NCBI GenBank assembly: GCA_040756745.1
Contig: JBFLYO010000003.1
Coordinates: forward strand, 95,246 to 159,245
DNA: 64,000 bases
Direction: 5' to 3'
Source of the DNA: JBFLYO01 sp040756745
Lineage (GTDB): Bacteria; Bacteroidota; Ignavibacteria; UBA10030; UBA6906
Positions 57,006 to 64,000 of this stretch are shown here, one piece after another. Numbering within the stretch: the first letter of the stretch is position 1; each line of letters opens with the position of its first letter. A program made the position numbers and the translations under genes. The notes beneath the pieces are model-generated. The model did not search any database and was not told where the DNA came from. It saw only the letters and a program-made list of their open reading frames with translations.

Positions 57006-57524
57006 ATGCGTTTCGCCCGCATCACATACGCCGTGATCGCGGCAGGGGCGGCCCTCTGGTGTCTCACGCTCATCCTTCCCTCGCTCCTCGCGGCATCGGG
57101 CGAACCCTCCGACAGAGTGCGATCGATCGTCGAAGCATTCTACCGGCCTGTCTGTCACCAGCTCGACGACCGTTCCTTCCATTTCTTCGACGTCCCGCTT
57201 GCCGTCTGTTCGCGCTGCGCGTCGATCTATTTCGGCTTCCTGACTGGCACGCTGCTCTTTCCACTGTTCAATGACATTCGCCGTCCCGTCATGCCGGGCC
57301 GTCTGATCCTTGCCGTCGCCCTGGCGCCGATGCTGGCCGATGTCGCCGCCGCCATGCTGGGCTTCCACGTGAGTACCATGATCATGCGCGCGGTCACCGG
57401 CGGCTGGTTCGGCCTGCTGGCGCCGTTCGTGGTGCTCCCGGGGGCGATCAGCGGGATCGGACAACTGTGTGTGCGCTCCGTAGCTCCATTGACCCAACCA
57501 GAGAAAGGACTCACCGATGCCTGA
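57006..57524 (+). CDS. DUF2085 membrane protein
   Basis: A 172-residue protein with four or five membrane helices. The family signature is clear: YRPVCHQLDDRSFHFF followed by LAVCSRCASIYFGFLTG, with Cys-His and CxxC pairs that look like a metal or redox site at the membrane face. Role in the cell is unknown. It overlaps the next gene by eight bases. Confidence 0.85.
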   Translation: MRFARITYAVIAAGAALWCLTLILPSLLAASGEPSDRVRSIVEAFYRPVCHQLDDRSFHFFDVPLAVCSRCASIYFGFLTGTLLFPLFNDIRRPVMPGRLILAVALAPMLADVAAAMLGFHVSTMIMRAVTGGWFGLLAPFVVLPGAISGIGQLCVRSVAPLTQPEKGLTDA

Positions 57525-58044
57525 AAAACCGAGCAAGCTGATGCCCGCCCTCTATGGGGGCGTGATCATGGGGGCCATCTCCGGGATCCCTTTCCTCAAT
57601 CTTGTCAACTGCCTGTGCTGCGCGGGAGTGATCCTGGGAGGTTTTATGTCGGTGTTCTTCTATCAGAAAGATCTTCCGGCGGGAGGTCCGTCGCTGACCA
57701 ACGGCGATGCGCTTCAGCTCGGGGCTCTTGCAGGAGTGTTTGGCGCGGTGGTCGGTGTGATTCTGACGATCATCTTCCACTTCGCACTTGGAGCGGCGGC
57801 GGGGGAGGCTACGGCAGGGATGATCATGTCGATATACGACCAGTTGGGTATCCTCGACAAAATGCCCCCGGAAGCGTTAGAACAGATGCAGCAGGGAATG
57901 AGGGATCAGGCCCTCTCCGCCCTCACGATTATTCCCCCCTTCATTATCGATCCTCTTTTCGGACTGATCGGAGGGTTGATCGGCTATTCAGTGTACAAGC
58001 CGAAGGGACCCGCGGCAAACGTGCAGCCCCCGGCAGCGGCCTGA
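57517..58044 (+). CDS. Polytopic membrane protein, DUF4199-like or unassigned
   Basis: A 175-residue protein with four hydrophobic segments (YGGVIMGAISGIPFLNLVNC, LGALAGVFGAVVGVILTIIF, IIPPFIIDPLFGLIGGLIGY) and a Cys-Leu-Cys-Cys group after the first. Many Gly residues suggest packed helices. I do not recognise a functional motif. It is translationally coupled to the DUF2085 gene and followed by a terminator-like hairpin. Confidence 0.65.
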   Translation: MPEKPSKLMPALYGGVIMGAISGIPFLNLVNCLCCAGVILGGFMSVFFYQKDLPAGGPSLTNGDALQLGALAGVFGAVVGVILTIIFHFALGAAAGEATAGMIMSIYDQLGILDKMPPEALEQMQQGMRDQALSALTIIPPFIIDPLFGLIGGLIGYSVYKPKGPAANVQPPAAA

Positions 58045-58066
58045 CCGAACTTCGCCCGTGATCTAC

Positions 58067-58112
58067 GGTGGGCGACGACGGACAGTCGCCCACCACCGCA
58101 TGATTTGCTTTT
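58067..58112 (+). terminator. Hairpin with delayed T-run
   Basis: GGTGGGCGAC (58067-58076) pairs exactly with GTCGCCCACC (58085-58094); GCTTTTTC follows about 13 bases later. It marks the end of the DUF2085 pair and precedes the RsbU gene. Confidence 0.6.
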
Positions 58113-58199
58113 TCACGCGTCATTTTCTTTCTTAGCAGGCTGGCCGTCCGACGGCCGTTTGTGTCGCCACCGTTCTGTCGATCATTCCGTCCGCTCCGC

Positions 58200-59498
58200 A
58201 TGGCTCCGCAGGATGTGCCGGGAAATGCCGGGAGTTCTCCCCAGGACGAGAACCGCCGCCTCAAGAGGGCCGTTGAGGAACTTTCAATTCTCAACGACCT
58301 CTCGCGCGCGATCGGCGGATCGGTCAGCCTGCAGGACATCATGCGGACGATCATCCACCGTTCGCTCCGGGCAATCCATGCGGAGCAAGGGGTGATCACC
58401 CTCGTCGACCGCAGGGCGCGCGACAGCATGAAGACCTTCGTGCGCACGGCGGTCAGCTCCAGCGAAATCCCCCAGTTCCACTTCAATCAGAGTCTCCTCG
58501 GCTGGATGCACCTCAACAAGAAGCCGCTGGCCCTGGTCGATCCCCGGACCGACCCGCGCTTCAAGGGGGTGGCGTGGGACGAATCCATCAGCTCCCTCCT
58601 CTGCGTGCCGATGATGGTGAAATCAGAATTGATCGGCGTGCTCACGGTGTACAACAAGCGCGAAGTGCCGTCGTTCACGGAGGAAGACCAGCGCCTCCTC
58701 GCGATCATCGCAGGCCAGTCGGCACAGGTTGTAGAGAACGCGCGTCTGTACGAGGAAGAACAGGCGCTGCAGCGGATGAAGGAGGAGGTGCGCCTTGCGG
58801 CGACGATTCAGCTCGATCTTTTGCCGAAGCGCGCACCGGAAATCCCAGGATACGACATCGCGGGGCGGAGCATCCCTGCGCAGATGGTCGGAGGGGATTA
58901 TTTCGACTTCATCCCGATGGACGGCGACAGGCTCGCGCTCTGCCTGGCCGACGTCTCCGGGAAGGGGCTTCCGGCGTCGCTGCTGATGGCGAACGTCCAG
59001 GCGACGCTGCGCGGCCAGACGCTCGCAAGTCCGACGGCGAAGATATGCGTTGCCCGCTCGAACAGGCTGCTCCACCAGAGTACCAGCCCGGAGAAATTTG
59101 TCACGGTCTTCTACGGGCACCTGAACTACCGGACCCATACGTTGACGTACTGCAATGCCGGGCAGGACAACCCGCTGCTGTTTTCTGCGGGCAAGGAGCC
59201 AAAGCGGCTGGGGACAGGGGGGATCGTGCTCAGCATCATGGAGGACTATCCCTTTGAGGAGGAGACCGTCGCTCTGGCGCCCGGGGACTGCCTTGTCATG
59301 TTCTCCGACGGCATTACGGAGGCAGTCAATGCCGCACAGGAACAGTTCGGCGATTCCCGCGTCGTGTCCGTCGTTGCCGCCCACCGTCTCGAACCCGCGG
59401 AGGCCGTGATCGATGCCATCGTCGGGTCGGTGATTGCCCACGCCGGCGGCGCCCCCCAGGCGGACGACATGACGATTGTAGTACTCCGCCGGCTGTAA
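58200..59498 (+). CDS. rsbU: GAF-SpoIIE serine phosphatase (RsbU/RsbP-like)
   Basis: About 432 residues from the ATG at 58200; a GTG at 58161 would add 13 residues. A GAF domain occupies about 35-175 (LDFLSILNDLSRAI-like start, LLCVPMMVKSELIGVLTVYNK), followed by a linker coiled coil with EEVRLAATIQLDLLPKRAP. The PP2C domain includes VGGDYFDF, LADVSGKGLPASLLMA, FSDGITEAVN and QADDMTIVVL. It would activate the STAS protein at 59950 by dephosphorylation. It is the first gene of a five-gene signalling run. Confidence 0.92.
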   Translation: MAPQDVPGNAGSSPQDENRRLKRAVEELSILNDLSRAIGGSVSLQDIMRTIIHRSLRAIHAEQGVITLVDRRARDSMKTFVRTAVSSSEIPQFHFNQSLLGWMHLNKKPLALVDPRTDPRFKGVAWDESISSLLCVPMMVKSELIGVLTVYNKREVPSFTEEDQRLLAIIAGQSAQVVENARLYEEEQALQRMKEEVRLAATIQLDLLPKRAPEIPGYDIAGRSIPAQMVGGDYFDFIPMDGDRLALCLADVSGKGLPASLLMANVQATLRGQTLASPTAKICVARSNRLLHQSTSPEKFVTVFYGHLNYRTHTLTYCNAGQDNPLLFSAGKEPKRLGTGGIVLSIMEDYPFEEETVALAPGDCLVMFSDGITEAVNAAQEQFGDSRVVSVVAAHRLEPAEAVIDAIVGSVIAHAGGAPQADDMTIVVLRRL

Positions 59499-59540
59499 CG
59501 CCCTGAGATTCCCCCGTCCCGCACGACGAACCGGAAGAGT

Positions 59541-59945
59541 ATGCGCCAGCAGTTCCCGAAGGATATGCGGTCCCTCGAGGATGTCTTCGACTTTCTGACG
59601 CGCTTCACCGAGGCGGAGGGCGTCGATTCCGAGGCCGCATTTGCCATTGCGCTGGCCGTCGAAGAGTTCTTCACCAACATGGTGAAGTACAGCAGGGGGG
59701 GCAACGGGGGAGTTGCAATCGACGCCATGCGGGAGGGGGGCAGGGTCACGGTACGACTGGAAGAACATACGCCGGCCCCCTTCGATGTCACGCGGCCGAC
59801 CAAGACGCAGTTCGACATCCCGGTTCCGGACCGCCGGCCGGGGGGTCTCGGTATTCATCTTGCTAAAGGACTCCTGGACGATCTCCGGTACGAGTACACG
59901 GACGGGACGAGCTGCATCACCCTCATCAAACAGCTGGAGAAGTAG
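59541..59945 (+). CDS. rsbW: RsbW-like anti-sigma factor / serine kinase (HATPase)
   Basis: A 134-residue GHKL ATPase. The N-box is AFAIALAVEEFFTNMVKYS and the G-box PGGLGIHLAKGLLDDLRYEY. It should phosphorylate the STAS partner and, when free, bind a sigma factor. It follows RsbU by 42 bases and precedes RsbV by 4, forming a partner-switching module. Confidence 0.88.
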   Translation: MRQQFPKDMRSLEDVFDFLTRFTEAEGVDSEAAFAIALAVEEFFTNMVKYSRGGNGGVAIDAMREGGRVTVRLEEHTPAPFDVTRPTKTQFDIPVPDRRPGGLGIHLAKGLLDDLRYEYTDGTSCITLIKQLEK

Positions 59946-59949
59946 CAGT

Positions 59950-60234
59950 ATGTTCAACATCGCGGTCAACGACGCGGGCGTCATCGTGCTGGCAGGACGA
60001 TTCGACGCGGCACAAACGGATCGGGCCAGGGAAGTATTCGGTGCGGTGACGGAATCCGCCATCGTGGACATGAGCAGGCTGGAGTATATTTCCAGCGCGG
60101 GGCTCGGCATCCTGCTGGCAACCCAGCAGCGGCTGACGAAGACGGGGAAGAAGCTCAAGCTGGTCCACATGAGTAAAATGATCCGTGATGTCTTCAGAAT
60201 CGCGCGTTTTGACCTGATTTTCGAAATTGAATAA
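59950..60234 (+). CDS. rsbV: STAS-domain anti-anti-sigma factor (RsbV-like)
   Basis: A 94-residue protein starting MFNIAVNDAGVIVLAGRFDA. The phosphoacceptor loop is EYISSAGLGILLA (Ser48/Ser49). It begins at the ATG 59950, 4 bases after the kinase stop; a longer frame from 59713 lies inside the kinase gene and is rejected. It is released from RsbW when dephosphorylated. Confidence 0.88.
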   Translation: MFNIAVNDAGVIVLAGRFDAAQTDRAREVFGAVTESAIVDMSRLEYISSAGLGILLATQQRLTKTGKKLKLVHMSKMIRDVFRIARFDLIFEIE

Positions 60235-60264
60235 CATCAACTTTTTGCCGCCGCCGCTGTATTT

Positions 60265-60804
60265 ATGGTAGACACCAGCGATGAAGAGTATGTGCGCCGG
60301 TGCCGCTCGGGGGAACGGGGGGCCTTCGATGTGCTGGTCGAGAGGCATCACCGCGCGGTCTTCAACCTGGCGTTGCGTATGCTGCGCGATCGTGATGATG
60401 CCGCAGACGTCACGCAGTCGGTCTTCATCAAGGCATACGAGGGGCTGAGGAAATTTGACGACCGGTATAAGTTTTTCAGCTGGCTCTACAGGATAGCGGT
60501 GAATGAGTCGTTGAACCAGCTGGATCACCGGAAGCGGTTCGACGGACTGGAAGGAGTGGAGGTGACGGAAGAGGCAGACGAAGGGACGGATGATTACTCG
60601 CTTGGACGGGAGGCAAAGATTCAAGACTCGTTGATGATGCTGAATACGGATCAGCGGGCGGTGGTGGTTCTGAAACACATGCAGGGGCTCTCCTACGAGG
60701 AGATCGGTCAGGTGCTCGACATCCCTGCGAAGACTGTGAAATCACGACTCTTTTCGGCGCGTCAGGTGTTGAAGGAGATTCTGAAGAACAAGGGGCTGGG
60801 TTGA
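60265..60804 (+). CDS. ECF-type RNA polymerase sigma factor
   Basis: A 179-residue protein. Region 2 includes AFDVLVERHHRAVFNLALRMLRDRDDAADVTQSVFIKAYEG (in separate helices) and region 4 GLSYEEIGQVLDIPAKTVKSRLFSARQVLKE, as in the RpoE group. It sits 30 bases after rsbV and 1 base before the anti-sigma gene. Its regulon is unknown, but the immediate partners suggest a stress signal. Confidence 0.92.
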   Translation: MVDTSDEEYVRRCRSGERGAFDVLVERHHRAVFNLALRMLRDRDDAADVTQSVFIKAYEGLRKFDDRYKFFSWLYRIAVNESLNQLDHRKRFDGLEGVEVTEEADEGTDDYSLGREAKIQDSLMMLNTDQRAVVVLKHMQGLSYEEIGQVLDIPAKTVKSRLFSARQVLKEILKNKGLG

Positions 60805-60805
60805 C

Positions 60806-61561
60806 ATGATCGACGCGAAAGTGAAGGACCTCATCAATAGAGACATCGACGGCGTGCTCTCGGGGGACGAGAAGCGCCGGCTCGGGCAGGCGATGCGCCG
60901 GAACACCCAGGCGCGGCGGCTGCATGAGGAGCTTTCAAGGTTGACCTCCGCGTTGGAGGCGATCCCGCAGGCGGATCCCCCCGCCCATCTGGCAAACCGC
61001 ATCCGCGCGGCTGTGCATGCCGGAGAGGCACTCCCCGCGCCCCGGCGGCGCGCGTGGCGCGATCTGCTCGGCACATTGATCCATCCCAGCTTGCCGCTCC
61101 GGTATGCGTCGGTCTTTGCCGGCGGACTCGCGGTCGGCGTGCTCCTCTTTGCACTTTTTCTCCAACCCGTGAACGTGGCGACGATGGAGGACGGCGCTGC
61201 CGCCGGCTCGCTCGTTGCCCGGACGGAGACGGTGAGCGTGGACGCTGGGGGCGCCGCTGGTACCATTACGATTGTGCGGCGAGCGGGGATCCGCGACATC
61301 GGCCTTCGTCTTGCCCTTCCGGCGGGCGTGACTGCGCAGGTGGCGTATGACCCCTCGCGCGTCGCGCTCGGCGCACTTCGCGGGATTGAAACCACGGCCG
61401 GCAGCGTCACCGTGCGCGATGGGCTTCTGGAACTCACCGGAACCGGAGTTCAGGGCTGCACGCTTGAGGTGATCCCCCGCGCTGCCGGCGCGTCGGTTTC
61501 CGTCGCGCTCATGGCAGGCACGCACCAGGTCTTTTCCCGGGTCATCCCGCTGGAGGAATAA
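60806..61561 (+). CDS. Membrane anti-sigma factor without a zinc motif
   Basis: A 251-residue protein. The N-terminal helical part (VKDLINRDIDGVLSGDEKRRL) is the sigma-binding end of an anti-sigma factor, but the HxxxCxxC of zinc-binding anti-sigmas is absent. One membrane helix (about 99-119, YASVFAGGLAVGVLLFALFL) precedes a periplasmic beta-rich sensor domain. It starts one base after the sigma stop and should inhibit that sigma until a periplasmic signal is received. Confidence 0.82.
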   Translation: MIDAKVKDLINRDIDGVLSGDEKRRLGQAMRRNTQARRLHEELSRLTSALEAIPQADPPAHLANRIRAAVHAGEALPAPRRRAWRDLLGTLIHPSLPLRYASVFAGGLAVGVLLFALFLQPVNVATMEDGAAAGSLVARTETVSVDAGGAAGTITIVRRAGIRDIGLRLALPAGVTAQVAYDPSRVALGALRGIETTAGSVTVRDGLLELTGTGVQGCTLEVIPRAAGASVSVALMAGTHQVFSRVIPLEE

Positions 61562-61668
61562 CTGGTTCGAAGGCTTGAAACCCCGCCAACTTCAGGGGCG
61601 AGGGGCCCGTATTCTTGGTAGAAAAAGTGAATACACATTACTCATAGTTATTCACAGAGGAGAGAGCT

Positions 61669-62616
61669 ATGGACCAGATCAACGAATCGACACCCAGGGG
61701 ACCGAAGCGCTCCCTGTTGATCGGCGCAGCGATCCTTGCCATTTGTGCTGTTGTCTATTTCTCGTATTACACATCGTCCCCGCATAATGACGACGCCAGT
61801 GGCACGATCGGTGCGGCGAAGAAGTATCGCTCCACCCAGATCTCCGATGCCGATGTAAAGCTGGCGGAAGGCAACGCCGCGGGGACTGCAACGGTTTACA
61901 ACCCGGCCGACGACAATTCGCTGACGGAGCTGCGGAACACCGCCTCGGCGCTCGGCATTTCGGCGCACGATCTGGGACTCCGCCAGGGGTTCGACCGCGC
62001 AACGGCAGCCGATCTGGCACGGACTGCAGCAGAGCTTGGCAAGACCGCCCAGGCAGCCCTCGACCGACAGTCAGCACTGGAAAGAACGGCCGTCGCCGAG
62101 CTTCAGAGCCAGGCCTCGGCCCTGCAGAGCACCGCAGCTGCCGTGCTGGCAAGCAAAGAGAAGTTTGACCGTTCGGCGATCGCAGACATGCAGGCGAACG
62201 CGCAGTCGCTCGAGCGCTCCGCGATTGCCGCACAACCGGCACTGGAGCGGACAGCTGCAGCGGAGTTCTCCCGTGCTGCAGAGTCACTCGAGCGTGCAGC
62301 GCAGGGACTCCAGTCGCGAGAAAAGTTTGACCGCGCCGCCGTGGCCGATCTGCAGCGCAGCTCAGCAGCGCTCGATCGCGCAGCAGAGGCGATTGGTCGT
62401 GCAAGCACCATCGACCGCGCCGAAGTTGCGTCGCTGATGCAGAAAGCACGCGAGCTCGACCGCGCGGCCAGCACCATGGCCGAAGCGCGATCCTCGATTG
62501 CACGGGCTGCTGTTGCCGACCTCGGCCAGAAAGCCCAGCTCCTCGAAAAGCAGGCTGCAAGCCTTGAGCGCACCGTCAGCGCAACACTTGAGCAGAAGGC
62601 CTCAGCCGGCCAGTAA
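61669..62616 (+). CDS. Membrane-anchored repetitive coiled-coil protein
   Basis: A 315-residue protein with a short cytoplasmic end, one helix (RSLLIGAAILAICAVVYFSYY) and about 260 residues of Ala/Arg/Glu-rich helix. The helix repeats a unit of roughly 27 residues, e.g. KFDRSAIADMQANAQSLERS, KFDRAAVADLQRSSAALDRA and TIDRAEVASLMQKARELDRA. The units may pack as a coiled coil or tethered rod. No enzyme motif is visible. A GAGGAG ribosome binding site precedes the ATG; it may be a separate unit from the sigma operon. Confidence 0.75.
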   Translation: MDQINESTPRGPKRSLLIGAAILAICAVVYFSYYTSSPHNDDASGTIGAAKKYRSTQISDADVKLAEGNAAGTATVYNPADDNSLTELRNTASALGISAHDLGLRQGFDRATAADLARTAAELGKTAQAALDRQSALERTAVAELQSQASALQSTAAAVLASKEKFDRSAIADMQANAQSLERSAIAAQPALERTAAAEFSRAAESLERAAQGLQSREKFDRAAVADLQRSSAALDRAAEAIGRASTIDRAEVASLMQKARELDRAASTMAEARSSIARAAVADLGQKAQLLEKQAASLERTVSATLEQKASAGQ

Positions 62617-62641
62617 ACCGACACCACAGGTGATTCCCGCG

Positions 62642-62680
62642 ACGAGAGGGGGGCATGCGCTCCCCTCTCGTGTTGTTTTC
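62642..62680 (+). terminator. Rho-independent terminator
   Basis: ACGAGAGGGG (62642-62651) pairs with CCCCTCTCGT (62662-62671) and GTTGTTTT follows, ending the coiled-coil gene. Confidence 0.85.
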
Positions 62681-62725
62681 CACCCCGGTATTTCTTACTC
62701 TCTCGTCAAACGCTGACGCCGGAGC

Positions 62726-64000
62726 ATGGCCCGCACACGCCACACATCTTTTCCCCTCCCCCTTAATGTCAATCTCGATCTCGATCTCAATCTCAATCTT
62801 GTTCTTTTCTTAACCCTCCTCGCTCTACCATCGACCGCCCAGGTCCTCTACCGCGAAACCCGGAACCTCCGGATGATCTACCTCGACCCCGCACATGCAT
62901 ACCTCGTTCCACACACGGCGGCCAGCTTTGAGAACTCACTCCGGTTCCACCGGAGACTTTTTACCTATACCCCGTCGGAACAGGTCACGGTGCTGCTGCA
63001 TGACTTCAATGATTACGGGACAGGGGGGACGAACACCATTCCCTGGAATTACCTGAGCATCGGCATCGAGCCGTACGATTATGTCTACGAGACCGCTCCC
63101 ACGAACGAGCGGATGAACTGGGTCATGAATCACGAGCTCGTGCACGTGCTTGCCACCGACAAGGCCGCGGGGGCCGACAAGACATTCCGGGCGCTGTTCT
63201 TCGGCAAGGTTGTTCCCACGGCGGAAAACCCGCTCACCATGGCCTACAGCGCGCTTACCAGCCCGCGCTGGTATTCACCCAGATGGTACCACGAGGGGAT
63301 CGCAGTCTTCCTTGAGACGTGGATGTCGGGAGGCATCGGACGGACGCTCGGCGCCTACGATGAGATGGTCTTCAGGACCATGGTGGCCGACAGCAGTTAT
63401 TTCTACGAGTACGTCGGGCTGGAATCGGAGGGGACTACGATCGATTTTCAGATCGGCGCGAATGCCTATCTCTACGGTACCCGCTTCGTCGGCTACCTTG
63501 CCTATCACTACGGGCCCGAAAGACTGCTGGCGTGGTTCAACCGGACGCCCGACAGCCGACGCTTCTATGCTTCACAGTTCGAGGACATCTACAACAGGTC
63601 GCTCCGCGACGAATGGCGCCGATGGGTCACCTGGGAACATGAATGGCAGAAGGCAAATCTCGATTCAACCCGCAAGTATCCCTTGACGCCGATGCGGCCG
63701 CTCGTGAGCGAACCGCTCGGCTCAGTCTCCCGCACATTTGTCGATGCCGGCCGCGGCGAACTCTATGCTGCCATGAACAGGCCGGGACAGCTTGCAGCGA
63801 TCGCCGCCATCAATCTGAAGTCGGGGGAGGTCCGCCGGCTCTGCGATGTGCTTTCCCCTGCGCTCTATTATGTCTGCTCGATGGCGTACGACTCCGCGGC
63901 CGGCGTCCTCTATTATACAACCCACAACAGCTCCTCCTGGCGTGACCTCCGGAAGGTGGATGTCCGGACGGGGGAGAGCGAGGAGCTGATCAACAACGGC
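62726..64000 (+). CDS. Secreted gluzincin metallopeptidase (peptidase MA-like) with propeller-like C-terminus, partial at right edge
   Basis: The frame runs 425 codons from the ATG at 62726 to the window end without a stop; a TGA at 62714-62716 closes it upstream. The signal peptide is unusual: residues 14-25 (NVNLDLDLNLNL) are translated hexamer repeat, directly before VLFLTLLALPSTAQ. HELVH (136-140) is a zinc-peptidase motif, and Glu190 in WYHEGIAVFLE is the likely third ligand, as in peptidase-MA-type gluzincins. From about 330 onward, strands such as ELYAAMNRPGQLAAIAAINL and VLYYTTHNSSSWRDL suggest the first blades of a TolB-like propeller. It likely degrades or processes surface polypeptides. 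Confidence 0.85.
   Translation, partial: MARTRHTSFPLPLNVNLDLDLNLNLVLFLTLLALPSTAQVLYRETRNLRMIYLDPAHAYLVPHTAASFENSLRFHRRLFTYTPSEQVTVLLHDFNDYGTGGTNTIPWNYLSIGIEPYDYVYETAPTNERMNWVMNHELVHVLATDKAAGADKTFRALFFGKVVPTAENPLTMAYSALTSPRWYSPRWYHEGIAVFLETWMSGGIGRTLGAYDEMVFRTMVADSSYFYEYVGLESEGTTIDFQIGANAYLYGTRFVGYLAYHYGPERLLAWFNRTPDSRRFYASQFEDIYNRSLRDEWRRWVTWEHEWQKANLDSTRKYPLTPMRPLVSEPLGSVSRTFVDAGRGELYAAMNRPGQLAAIAAINLKSGEVRRLCDVLSPALYYVCSMAYDSAAGVLYYTTHNSSSWRDLRKVDVRTGESEELINNG
62765..62800. repeat. In-frame AATCTCGATCTC hexamer tract in a signal peptide
   Basis: Units AATGTC, AATCTC and GATCTC repeat within the first 75 bases of the gluzincin gene. They are the same hexamers as at 21560-21603 and give alternating Leu with Asn or Asp in the h-region of the signal peptide. 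Confidence 0.7.

Overview
This 64 kb window is a chromosomal segment of a fairly GC-rich bacterium of the Fibrobacteres-Chlorobi-Bacteroidota (FCB) group, most plausibly an Ignavibacteria-like lineage. The best evidence is three large secreted enzymes (17950-23841) that end in a type IX secretion (Por) C-terminal sorting domain of the QNxPNPFNxxTxIxYxLP form. Genus and species cannot be read from the sequence. I saw no rRNA, tRNA, CRISPR array, prophage or insertion sequence. The accessory character comes from modular surface and secretion genes and from many short degenerate tandem repeats.

Layout. 1-3549: end of an ABC-2 permease, an M24 aminopeptidase, a POT-like transporter and a LolA-like protein. 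3620-6440: palindromic element, then mntR with a candidate operator and an NRAMP-UspA fusion. 6463-9458 (minus): cell-wall amidase and a saccharopine-dehydrogenase-like enzyme. 9557-14652 (minus): ABC exporter, thyA, folA, a Nudix hydrolase, a MutY-type glycosylase and an Ogg-type glycosylase. This looks like one run for thymidylate supply and 8-oxoguanine defence. 14847-23841 (plus): a protein with four copies of an unrecognised domain, a Tat-exported asparaginase-like enzyme, a GH5 enzyme and two GSDH-type dehydrogenases carrying sorting tails.

24468-34999: a divergent locus. Leftward are a C39-like protein, a GT4 glycosyltransferase, a DUF1684 protein and an RsbU-type phosphatase. Rightward, tightly overlapping, are an ATP-grasp enzyme, a TPR/YaiO outer-membrane barrel, a TPR-membrane-PIG-L deacetylase and a processive GT2 synthase fused to a TIM-barrel-like domain. 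I read this as a rearranged counterpart of the Pga (poly-GlcNAc) machinery and as the best candidate for an undescribed system here.

35331-44280: a methyltransferase, a lipoprotein, a membrane HEAGH protein, a truncated photolyase-related gene damaged by a repeat tract, DinB, MutS and three pseudopilin-like genes. 44645-57524: bifunctional homocysteine methyltransferase/MTHFR, PepF, a duplicated His-containing helical protein, a DHOD-like protein plus pyruvate:ferredoxin oxidoreductase, and the aguA/aguB putrescine genes. 57517-61561: membrane protein, then an RsbU-RsbW-RsbV module followed by an ECF sigma and anti-sigma pair. 61669-64000: a repetitive coiled-coil membrane protein and a secreted gluzincin that runs off the window.

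A recurring oddity is short tracts of degenerate 6- or 7-base repeats, each tract with its own consensus. They fill intergenic gaps and in two places (37716-37790 and 62765-62800) lie inside reading frames, where they encode runs of Leu alternating with Asn or Asp.
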